A stretch of DNA of 45,552 bases, from NCBI RefSeq assembly GCF_006345815.1, contig NZ_VCIG01000010.1, forward strand, positions 1 to 45,552. Reading direction: 5' to 3'. The position numbers and the translations under genes were made by a program. The DNA is from Ochrobactrum sp. CGA5 (lineage in GTDB: Bacteria > Pseudomonadota > Alphaproteobacteria > Rhizobiales > Rhizobiaceae). Position 1 is the stretch's first letter, and every line of letters begins with the position of its first letter. Under the pieces are notes generated by a model that made no database searches, was not told where the DNA came from, and saw only the letters and a list, made by a program, of their open reading frames with translations. This document shows positions 8,269-16,843 of this stretch, in pieces.

Positions 8269-9095
8269 GCAAAAACGTACCGTACACCTGGGAACAGGTC
8301 GAATCCGACATCAGAAAGGCGATCTGGGTTGCCATCGAAGCAATCGGCATCTTCACTACCAATGAAGCGTATTCCGAAATGCTCGGCGACGAGAACGCTG
8401 ACGAAGACACATTCGACATCAAACGTCACGGCATCTATTTAATCGTGCGACGGTGTTATGACTACGCGTACCAGCTCAATGGTTTCGAAAATGCCACGGT
8501 AGAGACGTGGACCGAAGCAGATATGCTGTTGAATGGTGCAATGCCAGTCTACACTCATAATTATGAATCGCCATTGAGGAAGGGTGAGGAATCACCCATT
8601 CGCGTGGTTTTGGAAACCTTTTTCGCTCGATACAAAATGAACGTCGAGGGAGGAGGCTTGAATATCAAAGAGCTTTCTCTTCTGGCTGGGATGACAGAGT
8701 CAGTTGCGAGGGCGTCCCTAAGCAAGGAAGGCTTCAAGCTGGATGGTAGTGAGCTGGATGCGGCTGAAGCTCTGCGTTGGCTGACCAAACGTCGAGGCTT
8801 CATTCCAAATAAGGGGGGAGCCCTTGATGGGCAGAAGAAGGCTATCGTCGAAGGGCTGGTCTTCGATCAATCGATGACCTTCAGCGAGATCATCTCTGAG
8901 ATCAGCAGGCGATACAGCACAGATATCTTCGAATTCACGCAGAGGATGCCAGACGCCGACAAAGAATGGATATTAGCCTTCTTTAAAGGTGACAAACCCG
9001 ACATCCGGTTAGACTTGCTGAAGTCCATTGCGAAGGAGTTGGAAGCCCCGGAAGCAATGTTCGTCGGCCGCGCGGTTACGCACCTTCTTGGATAG
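8265..9095 (+). CDS. hypothetical protein coupled to the UDG-like gene
   Basis: 276 residues with a GTG start overlapping the upstream stop. No signal peptide or membrane segment. The first 100 residues are rich in aromatic and acidic residues. A helix-turn-helix-like segment at about 140-165 (LNIKELSLLAGMTESVARAS) resembles a DNA-binding HTH, followed by a LDAAEALRWL helix. The C-terminal 90 residues are helical. I do not recognise the family. The coupling to the glycosylase-like gene suggests a specificity or regulatory partner, which is an inference. Confidence 0.55.
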   Translation: MSKNVPYTWEQVESDIRKAIWVAIEAIGIFTTNEAYSEMLGDENADEDTFDIKRHGIYLIVRRCYDYAYQLNGFENATVETWTEADMLLNGAMPVYTHNYESPLRKGEESPIRVVLETFFARYKMNVEGGGLNIKELSLLAGMTESVARASLSKEGFKLDGSELDAAEALRWLTKRRGFIPNKGGALDGQKKAIVEGLVFDQSMTFSEIISEISRRYSTDIFEFTQRMPDADKEWILAFFKGDKPDIRLDLLKSIAKELEAPEAMFVGRAVTHLLG

Positions 9096-9162
9096 ACGTC
9101 ACATCAGTCGGAAGCCATCTGTTGTTGGTGGCTCCGAGAAATTGGTCGGCTCGCAATCGAGC

Positions 9163-9696
9163 CTATGCGGCGTCTGCATCATCTTCGTCCGAGTTTTCCG
9201 CCTGTATTGTCTGCAATGGCAAATTAAGCACTCGGGGATCATAGCCAGCCGTACACCATTCGCTCGCGAGTTGCTTGCTTGCCCGATCAAAGAGCATGAG
9301 CAAATATGACATGTTTCCCGCAAACCTGCCTTCGATGTCAATCAGCAAGGTGGAACGTTCGGGAACTCGGGTGAACTGCTTGCTGAAATCCTCAAGCTCA
9401 TTTCTGTCTTTTAGCAACCGATCAATGGCAAAAAAGAAAACCAGGTCAGCATCATCGTCAAGTGAAAGCCGTGGCCGAACGAAAGCATCAACGACAGGGC
9501 CGACCAATTTAATACGGCTCGCGACCCCAAGGCCCACTGCATCGAGCCTTACATACGAAGGCGACAGGTTTCCATTATAAAACTGTTTGATTTCGATTCT
9601 TCTGTCGAGTTCGTCATCGCACATCAAAGCGTGACGCATGAGCGTTTCGAAATCAACTCGCTTTTCAAAAAATGATTGCAATCTCTCGCGCCCCAT
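9163..9696 (-). CDS. hypothetical protein
   Basis: 177 residues, soluble, no recognisable motif. Opens MGRERLQSFFEKRVDFETLM, has an Asp/Leu-rich core (DDDADLVFFFAIDRLLKDRN) and an acidic tail (ENSDEDDADAA). It faces away from the ClpP-like gene at 9871 across a 174-bp divergent spacer and is convergent with the UDG-like pair. Confidence 0.5.
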   Translation of the reverse strand: MGRERLQSFFEKRVDFETLMRHALMCDDELDRRIEIKQFYNGNLSPSYVRLDAVGLGVASRIKLVGPVVDAFVRPRLSLDDDADLVFFFAIDRLLKDRNELEDFSKQFTRVPERSTLLIDIEGRFAGNMSYLLMLFDRASKQLASEWCTAGYDPRVLNLPLQTIQAENSDEDDADAA

Positions 9697-9870
9697 AATG
9701 CCCCAACGCAGTTAGCTTCAGCAAATCTTGAATTACAACCTCTGAAAATACTTAATCACACCAATGTGACTTCTGCGTGCATTGAAGAGGTGCAGTACCC
9801 AGAAACTCGTTTTCATCAGCATGTAAAGCTGCATATATTGCTTTGGGGTGATAGCAAGACGGGGCGGACA

Positions 9871-10902
9871 ATGAAATCGGGTTTCAAATTTCTGGCGACT
9901 ACGATTGCGATTATCATTTTGATGCCAGCTCCGTTTGCGATGGCCGCCGATATCCGGCCTGTTGAATCCAAAAAATGCAGATATTTGCTGTCAGGCCCCA
10001 TCGTGAAGGGAGACGATGAAAAAATTGACGCCATCGTCGCGAAAAATGGGGATGGCGTCGATGCAGGCAATAGCATCTGTCTCGATAGCCCTGGCGGTAA
10101 TTATCTGGCTGGCAAGCAGCTATATGATGCATTCATGGCTGATGGTTTCGCGACCTATGTTCGTAAGGGAGACCAATGCCATTCGGCCTGCGCCATTGCA
10201 TTCCTAGGCGGTAGCCAATGGGGCGATTTCAGACATCCGTCAAGGATGATGGAGCCCGGTGCTGTTATTGGATTTCACGCGCCTTACGTGAAACTTGAAT
10301 CCGGCAAAAAATACGATGCAGATTACGTATCAGCTCTTACGCGCGCCGCTTTTGGAATTGTCAGCTCACTGATTACGGATCAGGAAGCGTTAAAGATTTC
10401 CAGACGGTTCCTGACCGATTACATCCTGTTTGACTCCGAGGAAACGAGAGCCATCCAGACCGTCGAGGATGCAGCTCATGCAGGGATTGTAATCGATACA
10501 AAACCAAAGAAGATTCCACTATCGCCCGAAGCTATTACTCATGCATGCGAAACACTGTTTGGTGTTTATGGTAGCAATTTCATAAACCCCGACACGGCGA
10601 CTTCGCCTGATTTCCGAACAGAAGACTCCGAGTTTTCAAAGAACACCTCGGAGAAAATCGAGATCGATAAAGCAAGCTGGATCAGGGTCAGCACGCTTCA
10701 TGACTGGGAAACACCTTATCAGACGGCGTCCTGTGCATTCAGAGCCGAGAACGGTGCCAACGGTGATATCGAAGTCATCCTCTGGTCAAATGACGTTGCA
10801 GAGGAACCGAAGTTGGAAAACGCACTTCAAACTTTGAAGACGTCGGTTCCATGGTGGTATTTTGTGCCGAAAGACACGAGGATTGAAGATCTCGGTAAGT
10901 AG
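9871..10902 (+). CDS. periplasmic ClpP/crotonase-fold protein (COG3904-like)
   Basis: 343 residues. The ATG at 9871 is preferred over upstream starts because it opens a clean signal peptide (residues 1-25, cleavage at AMA-A). The mature N-terminal domain has the ClpP-like arrangement: ICLDSPGGNYLAG (oxyanion-hole Gly-Gly), CHSACAIAFLGG with candidate nucleophile Ser105, and VIGFHAPY with candidate His136. Such secreted ClpP-like serine hydrolases occur widely in alphaproteobacteria with unknown substrates. The C-terminal 110 residues (two Cys) are unrecognised. A paralogue of the same layout is at 30914-32287. Confidence 0.7.
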   Translation: MKSGFKFLATTIAIIILMPAPFAMAADIRPVESKKCRYLLSGPIVKGDDEKIDAIVAKNGDGVDAGNSICLDSPGGNYLAGKQLYDAFMADGFATYVRKGDQCHSACAIAFLGGSQWGDFRHPSRMMEPGAVIGFHAPYVKLESGKKYDADYVSALTRAAFGIVSSLITDQEALKISRRFLTDYILFDSEETRAIQTVEDAAHAGIVIDTKPKKIPLSPEAITHACETLFGVYGSNFINPDTATSPDFRTEDSEFSKNTSEKIEIDKASWIRVSTLHDWETPYQTASCAFRAENGANGDIEVILWSNDVAEEPKLENALQTLKTSVPWWYFVPKDTRIEDLGK

Positions 10903-10931
10903 GTGAAGCAGCGACGAAGAAATCCTATTCG

Positions 10932-11522
10932 TTATCCCAACTCTCCTCTCAAGAATGCAGCCACTAAGTTCGGTTGGGCGTTAAGTTGGGAGCGAATTGG
11001 AGCATTGTGGGCCTGACAGGTTAGTGCTAGTTTTATAGCAATATCTGGGTTTACCAATACAAGTGCTCGGGCTGCGTCGATAATTGGAGGACGTTTTAAA
11101 ACTTCTCCAGCTACCCCTGCGCCTAACATAGGTATATTATTTATGATACCTATTACAGCACTTACTTGATTTGCATAGCCAGCCGAGACGGCCGAATTAA
11201 TATAATTGATCGCTTCTTGCGCGCCTTCATTATGACCCCAATCGGTAGTGCACCATTTCATCTGTACTCTAACAAATTCTCTTTGAGGATCAGATTGCGG
11301 CAATTGAACCTGTTGGTTTGGTGTTTGTACTTGACGGCTTGGTGGTATGGGTAAAACTGATATTCTCGATGGATTGAATGGTGGAACACAGATACCGCGT
11401 TCACAAATCCTATCGCCTTTACACTGGGTATCAAATGAACATCCTTGAATTTCCTGCGAATATACAGATTGTATAGTGAGCGATAAGACAGCAGTAACAA
11501 GTACGACATTAGTTTTGGCCAT
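10932..11522 (-). CDS. secreted cysteine-rich hypothetical protein
   Basis: 196 residues. ATG at 11522 with GGGAGGAT upstream, rather than the longer open frame. Signal peptide 1-22 (VVLVTAVLSLTIQSVYSQ). A cysteine cluster (CSFDTQCKGDRICERGICV) gives four closely spaced Cys, the pattern of EB/Dickkopf-like disulfide modules. A Pro/Gln-rich linker follows, then a helical C-terminal domain with two further Cys. Base composition is clearly more AT-rich than neighbours, suggesting separate acquisition. Confidence 0.6.
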   Translation of the reverse strand: MAKTNVVLVTAVLSLTIQSVYSQEIQGCSFDTQCKGDRICERGICVPPFNPSRISVLPIPPSRQVQTPNQQVQLPQSDPQREFVRVQMKWCTTDWGHNEGAQEAINYINSAVSAGYANQVSAVIGIINNIPMLGAGVAGEVLKRPPIIDAARALVLVNPDIAIKLALTCQAHNAPIRSQLNAQPNLVAAFLRGELG

Positions 11523-11708
11523 AAGATCCTCCCAATATTTAATTTTGCTGTTATTCTTTGATTGAAGACTGAGAGTTTGCATATCATTCAGGCATTATGG
11601 TCTACGTGGATACAATGGTTAATTCCTCCCCCAATTGGGTGAGGTGCGTGACAACCTACTTTCATATATTCTGTACGTCGGGGCATTACGGACTGGGGAA
11701 CCGTCAGA

Positions 11709-12818
11709 ATGGATATCGACATTGTAAAATTGGATAGCGCCCTCGACAGAGCACTTGAAGCTGCCTTTGACACCTCGCTGTGGAAGGAAGTCATTGGTGG
11801 AATAGCGGATGCCACGGGATCGTTTGGTGCGAATATCATTCCAGCATCGAAGCGGAATCCCGATCTGGTGATACATACGGAATCCTTGTCGGCGGCTTTC
11901 GAAGACTATTTCAATGATGGCTGGTATGCGAATGAATGGCGGTTGCGGGCTTTGCCGTTTCTGAAGAGGGGAGGGACAGCCTGCGATCAGCAATACACGC
12001 CAAGGGATGTCTTTGAGAAAAGTGCATATTACAAATTCCAAGCGAAGTATGGCATTGGTCGCACATGCATGATTGGCTGGAATGCTGCTCCAGATGACCT
12101 CCTGGTTTTGACATTGCATAGACGGCTCGATCTGGATTTCTACGACGAAGACGAAGTCGCCATTTTCACACGGATGCGGGAGCGATTGATGATGTCAGCG
12201 GATCTCATGCGTCAACTACATGAAAGCCGACTTGGCGGCATGGCCGATGCATATGAGATGGCTGGAGTGGCGGCAATCTTCTTTGACCGTTTTGGCAAAG
12301 TCACTCAGGTGACATCGGATGCCGAAGCAATGCTGGGCAGGGACCTGTCGGTTGCAAATCGCGAACTGAAATCCCAACGCCACAACGAAACATCCCGAAT
12401 ACGCGAAATAATGCAATCCGTCGTCGACGAGAAATGGCTTTTACCGGATCCAAAGCAAATTGGCCGTGTTCTGATCGAGCGAGAAGGCAAAAGCCCATTG
12501 ATGTTGCGCATACAGCGCCTGGGCGGGAACCTACCGGATTTCTTCGCGAACGCTATCGGAATAATTCTGCTGGACGATCCCGATAACGATAACGTCGCAT
12601 CGCCCGAAATGCTCAGAACGGTTTTCAAGCTGACACCGAAGGAAGCCGACATCGTCAATAAGCTCTGCCGAGGCATGTCTCTTAGAGAGATCGCTGACTG
12701 CTCTAACATGTCCTATGAAACTGTGAGAACACACCTGAAGTTTGCCTTCTCAAAAACGAAGACCAACAGGCAATCTGAATTGGTTGCGTTGGCAAGCAAG
12801 ATCAGTCCACGAGACTGA
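11709..12818 (+). CDS. LuxR-family transcriptional regulator
   Basis: 369 residues. The C-terminal LuxR-type helix-turn-helix (GerE fold) spans about 303-362: LTPKEADIVNKLCRGMSLRE, then IADCSNMSYETVRTHL and a final KTKTNRQSELVAL. The N-terminal 290 residues lack a recognisable autoinducer-binding domain. The middle (about 178-210, AAIFFDRFGKVTQVTSDAEA) resembles a PAS-like sensor strand. No luxI-type synthase is in the window, so this is a solo or non-quorum LuxR. Its target may be nearby. Confidence 0.8.
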   Translation: MDIDIVKLDSALDRALEAAFDTSLWKEVIGGIADATGSFGANIIPASKRNPDLVIHTESLSAAFEDYFNDGWYANEWRLRALPFLKRGGTACDQQYTPRDVFEKSAYYKFQAKYGIGRTCMIGWNAAPDDLLVLTLHRRLDLDFYDEDEVAIFTRMRERLMMSADLMRQLHESRLGGMADAYEMAGVAAIFFDRFGKVTQVTSDAEAMLGRDLSVANRELKSQRHNETSRIREIMQSVVDEKWLLPDPKQIGRVLIEREGKSPLMLRIQRLGGNLPDFFANAIGIILLDDPDNDNVASPEMLRTVFKLTPKEADIVNKLCRGMSLREIADCSNMSYETVRTHLKFAFSKTKTNRQSELVALASKISPRD

Positions 12819-12857
12819 ACCGCCGAAAGAACCGAGTCCAGTCGGTTCCACGGCGGT
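12819..12857. terminator. nested hairpin between convergent genes
   Basis: A double stem directly after the LuxR stop codon: ACCGCCG (12819-12825) pairs with CGGCGGT (12851-12857). Inside, AACCGA (12830-12835) pairs with TCGGTT (12842-12847) around a six-base loop. It sits between two convergent genes, as terminators do, but no T-run follows, so efficient intrinsic termination is uncertain. Confidence 0.45.
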
Positions 12858-12926
12858 ATATTGCGCGAAAGAGAAGAGGAATGTCGACCTCAATAAATAG
12901 ATATAGCCGATAAAGGTCGGAATCCT

Positions 12927-13868
12927 TTATCTCAGTGTCAGCTTACTCGGGTCTCCGTGCATTTTTATACGATTTTTTCCGAGCATGTTGGAAAGCATTT
13001 CTACTCTCACCATTAGGCGTTCTTTTTGCCTGCCATCATATGTAAAAATAGCTAGTCGTGGTTCAGGGTCCAAGTCCAACTCAATCGATCCATCTGCAAT
13101 ACCCTGTAATGCACAATTGGTGCGCTCGGTTGACCGCATTGTATTAATATCGTTTTGGAATTGGCAGACGGCACGGTATGCATCTATTATCTTATGCTTA
13201 TGGCGTTTAATCTGAATAGAATACCTATTTATCTGATCAATAATTTTATTATTGAACAGGTCTGGGTTTACATATAGTTTTGCTTCCCAGAAAACCAGTC
13301 GGTAAATCTCCTTCGATTTCTCCAGATGAACAATATCAATGCGATCATGCTTTGATTTTGGCCCATTGTCCGACTGTACTGGTGGCTCGGCCGATTCATC
13401 GGAACTCTGTTTCAGCGAAAATTCGATATCTATGACGTTCGGATTTTTCGTGAGAATGCTCGAAACGCCATAGCTTTCACTTGATGGCGGAGAATAGTAC
13501 AAAGCTGCCGCTTTGATAGATTTAAGTGTTTCGCCTGGCACATACTTCGTCTGCATGCTTTCGGCGGGGGTATACCGAAATTCCTCATTTTCAAGAGATA
13601 TGTATGACCGTGATTTTTGGGGTTCCTTGATCAAATATTTGACATGGGTATGGGGAATTGCTTTGCCATTCTTGAACTCAATACGGTGCACTAGCGCTCC
13701 CTTTGCATAGGCATCTACACGGTTGTCGCGCAATGCAAAGAAAACGTCACTGTCCTGAAGAGCATCTTTGAACCAATTATCATCACCTGCTGTTGCTAGG
13801 CGATGGAGGATTTCCATATTCTCAGGTTTTATAAATCGTCTGAAAGCTTCGCGTTTATTTGAACTCAT
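12927..13868 (-). CDS. PD-(D/E)XK-type nuclease candidate
   Basis: 313 residues. The central region has the PD-(D/E)XK pattern: HDRIDIV (Asp178), followed 16 residues on by LVFWEAKLY (Glu195-Ala-Lys197), the usual metal-binding Asp and ExK. An acidic NVIDIEF segment (about 144-150) precedes it. No membrane segment. The N-terminal 100 residues are unrecognised. The nuclease core is typical of restriction or defence enzymes, but no methyltransferase or ATPase partner is adjacent. The gene is visibly AT-rich. It is a singleton at the end of a minus-strand block. Confidence 0.5.
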   Translation of the reverse strand: MSSNKREAFRRFIKPENMEILHRLATAGDDNWFKDALQDSDVFFALRDNRVDAYAKGALVHRIEFKNGKAIPHTHVKYLIKEPQKSRSYISLENEEFRYTPAESMQTKYVPGETLKSIKAAALYYSPPSSESYGVSSILTKNPNVIDIEFSLKQSSDESAEPPVQSDNGPKSKHDRIDIVHLEKSKEIYRLVFWEAKLYVNPDLFNNKIIDQINRYSIQIKRHKHKIIDAYRAVCQFQNDINTMRSTERTNCALQGIADGSIELDLDPEPRLAIFTYDGRQKERLMVRVEMLSNMLGKNRIKMHGDPSKLTLR

Positions 13869-13921
13869 TCTCTGCTTCTCTTCTTAGATTTCTTGGGTAT
13901 GTACAAGCTCAGTTTCTTGAT

Positions 13922-14455
13922 TCAATCAAAGCTCAGGCTTTTGCCGATGGAACCTTTTTTGAGGGTGACATAGCGTAGATTTCCGTCGCGTGGGTTTTCA
14001 CTCACACAAACTCCGTCTCCGTCGTTACCAACTCCACACCACTGAGTGGATACACTGTTTGTCGGATCTAATATGGACATTACCTCGTCCTGGTTCATGC
14101 TCGGAGATAATTCATCTATTTTACCGGTGTTGACCAATCGTTGAGCAACATCGTCGGCAGGATGTTCACACATATCAAATGCGGAGCAATTAAATCTAAT
14201 CTCAGTTGTAGAAATCCGAACTTGAGCGGAACCCTTTGTGCAAAGATAAGCTCTTATACTATCTCCCTCCGGTGTCCCTTTCTTAAATAAACTGTTTGTC
14301 TCGCCAATGCACTGGTAGCCATCGGAATTTAACTGGTTGATCATATCAGAATAGTCCATCGACCAATCCAAACCTTTAAGGGATATCGGAGCGGCGAACG
14401 CGGCGCTCGAAAAGATTACCATGGACCCCAGTAGACATGGAATTATAATGCGCAT
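13922..14455 (-). CDS. secreted hypothetical protein
   Basis: 177 residues from the ATG at 14455. Residues 1-23 form a signal peptide ending SSAAFAA. The mature protein has six or more Cys, scattered, and opens ISLKGLDWSMDYSDMINQLN. The latter resembles small periplasmic proteins with a repeated helix-strand unit. No enzyme motif recognised. The longer upstream frame overlaps the metallo-hydrolase gene and was rejected. Confidence 0.55.
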   Translation of the reverse strand: MRIIIPCLLGSMVIFSSAAFAAPISLKGLDWSMDYSDMINQLNSDGYQCIGETNSLFKKGTPEGDSIRAYLCTKGSAQVRISTTEIRFNCSAFDMCEHPADDVAQRLVNTGKIDELSPSMNQDEVMSILDPTNSVSTQWCGVGNDGDGVCVSENPRDGNLRYVTLKKGSIGKSLSFD

Positions 14456-14501
14456 TTCAGCCCCCATATTTGGATGTTTCACCAACATTGTACATTGATT
14501 G

Positions 14502-15737
14502 TTACACTTGCAGCCATTCACCGTCCTTTGAGGGAACGACATTCTCGAAGAGTTCGGAAAACCGCTCCGGGAAGAACGTATGAATAGGAACCAGCCTCTT
14601 CGGGGAAACGGCAATTGCATATCGCTGCAAATCCTGAATATCGGCATGGCCCGATGTGTGGATTGTCTCCATAGGAACACCTAATGCTTTGCAAGTAGCG
14701 ATAAACTTTGTTCCGGATTCCTCCTGCAAGTATCCGTCCCATTGCGACCAGATAGCTCGCGCGCCTTCCAGAGCGCCGATCTGAGACAGTTCGGTCATCA
14801 TCCACGGACGAACGATCATTACTGAGCTCGAAGCGATATTCGTCAGCCCTTCGGGATAAATCCGGCGACCTTTGTAGCCGTCGACCAAATGGGCGATCCC
14901 GTTGCGAACAAGATGGCGTCGTTGAAATTGCGGAATGAAAACCTTCACATCGTCCCAGCCATCTGATGGCTTTGGAATAGACGCGGTCTCTGTTGCCTTC
15001 AGAACTTCGGCTCCGTATGCATCAACCAGTAGCTGACGACCATTCCGTTTAGCTGCTCGATAGACGCTCACCACGCGGTCGATATTCTGGACGGAACACG
15101 CAACCAACAGCATCCCGGACGTTCTCGTAATCGCTTCTCGCAGGCGCTCTTCAATCTCGGTTTCGGTTTCAAATCTTTCTGATGCGGTCAATCGCCCAAG
15201 GCTGGATCCTTCCATCAGCATCACGTCAATGGCTTTAGGTGGATTGTCGATGAAGCCTTCAAACATCCGGGCTTTCCGACCATGTCCGCGCACATCGCCT
15301 GAATAGAGAACGCGTTTTCCCCCAGCTTCTACAACCAGGCTGTAGGCATCAAAACCCGAGTGATCCATGAGATGCGGTGTGATCTGGAATGGCCCAATAT
15401 CAAAGGTTTTTTTATGTGAATAGGTGATGGCATTCGGCGGGGCATAGCCGCCTGGCACAAATGGTTCGGCAGCCTTTAAAATGGATAGGGTTTTCTGCCC
15501 CAGATAGACAGGAATCTGCTTATCTACCTTTGGCAACAATCCCCAATGATCCCGATGCCCATGACTGAGAACGACGCCCTGAACGTTTTGAATATCGGAA
15601 ATGGCAGGTAGTTCGGCGTCCTCATATTCGACATCGAGCGGTTGCCCCAGATCAACGAGAATTCTTGCTCCGTCGTGCTCCAATTCGACGCAAGAGCCGC
15701 CAATTTGATCGCTACCGCGATGAATGCAGATTTTCAT
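14502..15737 (-). CDS. RNase J-like metallo-beta-lactamase-fold protein
   Basis: 411 residues. Motif II of the metallo-beta-lactamase fold is SHGHRDHW (His59, His61, Asp63, His64); further ligands are His126 (LMDHSGFDAY) and Asp148 (LYSGDVRGHG). The late motif HTSGHADIQDL with PIHTFF downstream matches the beta-CASP/RNase J arrangement. That family cleaves or trims RNA or DNA with two zinc ions. It is shorter than typical RNase J (about 550 residues) and lacks the C-terminal RNase J domain. Secreted signal absent, so cytoplasmic. Lies first of a compact minus-strand set after the 15786-16181 gene. Confidence 0.75.
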   Translation of the reverse strand: MKICIHRGSDQIGGSCVELEHDGARILVDLGQPLDVEYEDAELPAISDIQNVQGVVLSHGHRDHWGLLPKVDKQIPVYLGQKTLSILKAAEPFVPGGYAPPNAITYSHKKTFDIGPFQITPHLMDHSGFDAYSLVVEAGGKRVLYSGDVRGHGRKARMFEGFIDNPPKAIDVMLMEGSSLGRLTASERFETETEIEERLREAITRTSGMLLVACSVQNIDRVVSVYRAAKRNGRQLLVDAYGAEVLKATETASIPKPSDGWDDVKVFIPQFQRRHLVRNGIAHLVDGYKGRRIYPEGLTNIASSSVMIVRPWMMTELSQIGALEGARAIWSQWDGYLQEESGTKFIATCKALGVPMETIHTSGHADIQDLQRYAIAVSPKRLVPIHTFFPERFSELFENVVPSKDGEWLQV

Positions 15738-15785
15738 GTTTCCCCCAATATCCCTGCTATATCGATCATGTGTTTCGATTGTCAG

Positions 15786-16181
15786 TCAAGCCAAGTTTTC
15801 AACGCTCCGATAATGCGGGTCGCCATCAATTGAAACTTGATCTTCGGGCAGCTCGAACGCGCCCATTATCATGGACAACAAATCTTCACGCATGATCTTC
15901 CCATCGCACAGAAGGAGAAATCTGCGCGTGTTTCGACAATATGAGACGCGGCCGCGTGGCCATTCCTCATATTCGAAGACGTTAGCAATGCCTCGTTCCA
16001 ATGGCGCTACCTTGGATTTCCGCCATCGGTTCCAGGTAGTATAATGCCCGGTGCCGTAGGTGATCATATCGCCATATGGCTCGCCTTCTGCAATCGGGCA
16101 GGAAGCAGACAAAAGCCTGACGCGGTTCTGCCACTGCACAAACCAGAAGATACCCACTTTGCCGACGCTGATTTCATCCAT
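15786..16181 (-). CDS. hypothetical protein
   Basis: 131 residues, no signal or membrane segment, rich in Trp/Tyr/Arg (TTWNRWRKSK). Its ATG overlaps the stop of the 16174-16692 gene by 8 bases, so the two are translated together. No family recognised. It is 48 bp upstream of the RNase J-like gene on the same strand and probably in the same operon. Confidence 0.55.
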   Translation of the reverse strand: MDEISVGKVGIFWFVQWQNRVRLLSASCPIAEGEPYGDMITYGTGHYTTWNRWRKSKVAPLERGIANVFEYEEWPRGRVSYCRNTRRFLLLCDGKIMREDLLSMIMGAFELPEDQVSIDGDPHYRSVENLA

Positions 16182-16692
16182 GCTGAATTCCCCTTTCAGG
16201 CAGTAGATGTTCTTGCGGCACTGGGACGGAATTAATCCATTCGACCTCGCCTAACGTCCGGAAGTGAAGGATGGCATTTTCAATGACTTTCCGGTCAATG
16301 AAAGGTTCGTTGACAACGATGTCCAAGCCGACTTCATTGGGAAAGCTGCGGTTGATCTTAAAACACTCGTGAATTTCGGTGTTGATTGGAAGCTCGAACC
16401 TGTCCGCATCGAGAAATGCAGCTCGAGCGGTTATAATGAAGGCATTCCAAACGGTTTGACCGTCAGAGCCAACAAACAGAAAATCGAACCAATCCGAGGC
16501 TTCATCATGTTCATCCAAACGTAACTGGCTGGTGAAATGGCCTCCATAAATCGGAGTATCGAGCAAAATCCGCCATCGCCAGCGAATGAAGGCATCGCGG
16601 CGCTTGCGATAGGGCAGGCTTACGAAAGGGCGTTTGATACGATCCAAATATGGATACTCCTGATCGAAATCGCGGGCAGGATCGCTCGCCAA
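16174..16692 (-). CDS. hypothetical protein
   Basis: 172 residues, start TTG at 16692 because an in-frame stop lies just upstream. No clear ribosome site is present, so the start is uncertain. Aromatic- and Arg-rich first third (FIRWRWRIL), acidic middle, no known motif. It overlaps the next gene by 8 bp and precedes the RNase J-like gene. Confidence 0.45.
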   Translation of the reverse strand: MASDPARDFDQEYPYLDRIKRPFVSLPYRKRRDAFIRWRWRILLDTPIYGGHFTSQLRLDEHDEASDWFDFLFVGSDGQTVWNAFIITARAAFLDADRFELPINTEIHECFKINRSFPNEVGLDIVVNEPFIDRKVIENAILHFRTLGEVEWINSVPVPQEHLLPERGIQHG

Positions 16693-16843
16693 TGTAGATA
16701 CATTTCAAACGCCGAGATATTTACACCTTTTTGTCAAAAAGATTCCGTGTGGCGGAAGTGCAACAGTTTTGGATGGGTTTGGGCGTCGTCTTTGACGAGT
16801 GTTCGAAATCCATGAAATGCTCTTTCAGTTCCGAACCACTCGA

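Noticed and set aside
14456..14680. N-terminal extension of the secreted protein at 13922-14455
   Set aside because: It overlaps the metallo-hydrolase gene, and the ATG at 14455 opens a proper signal peptide.
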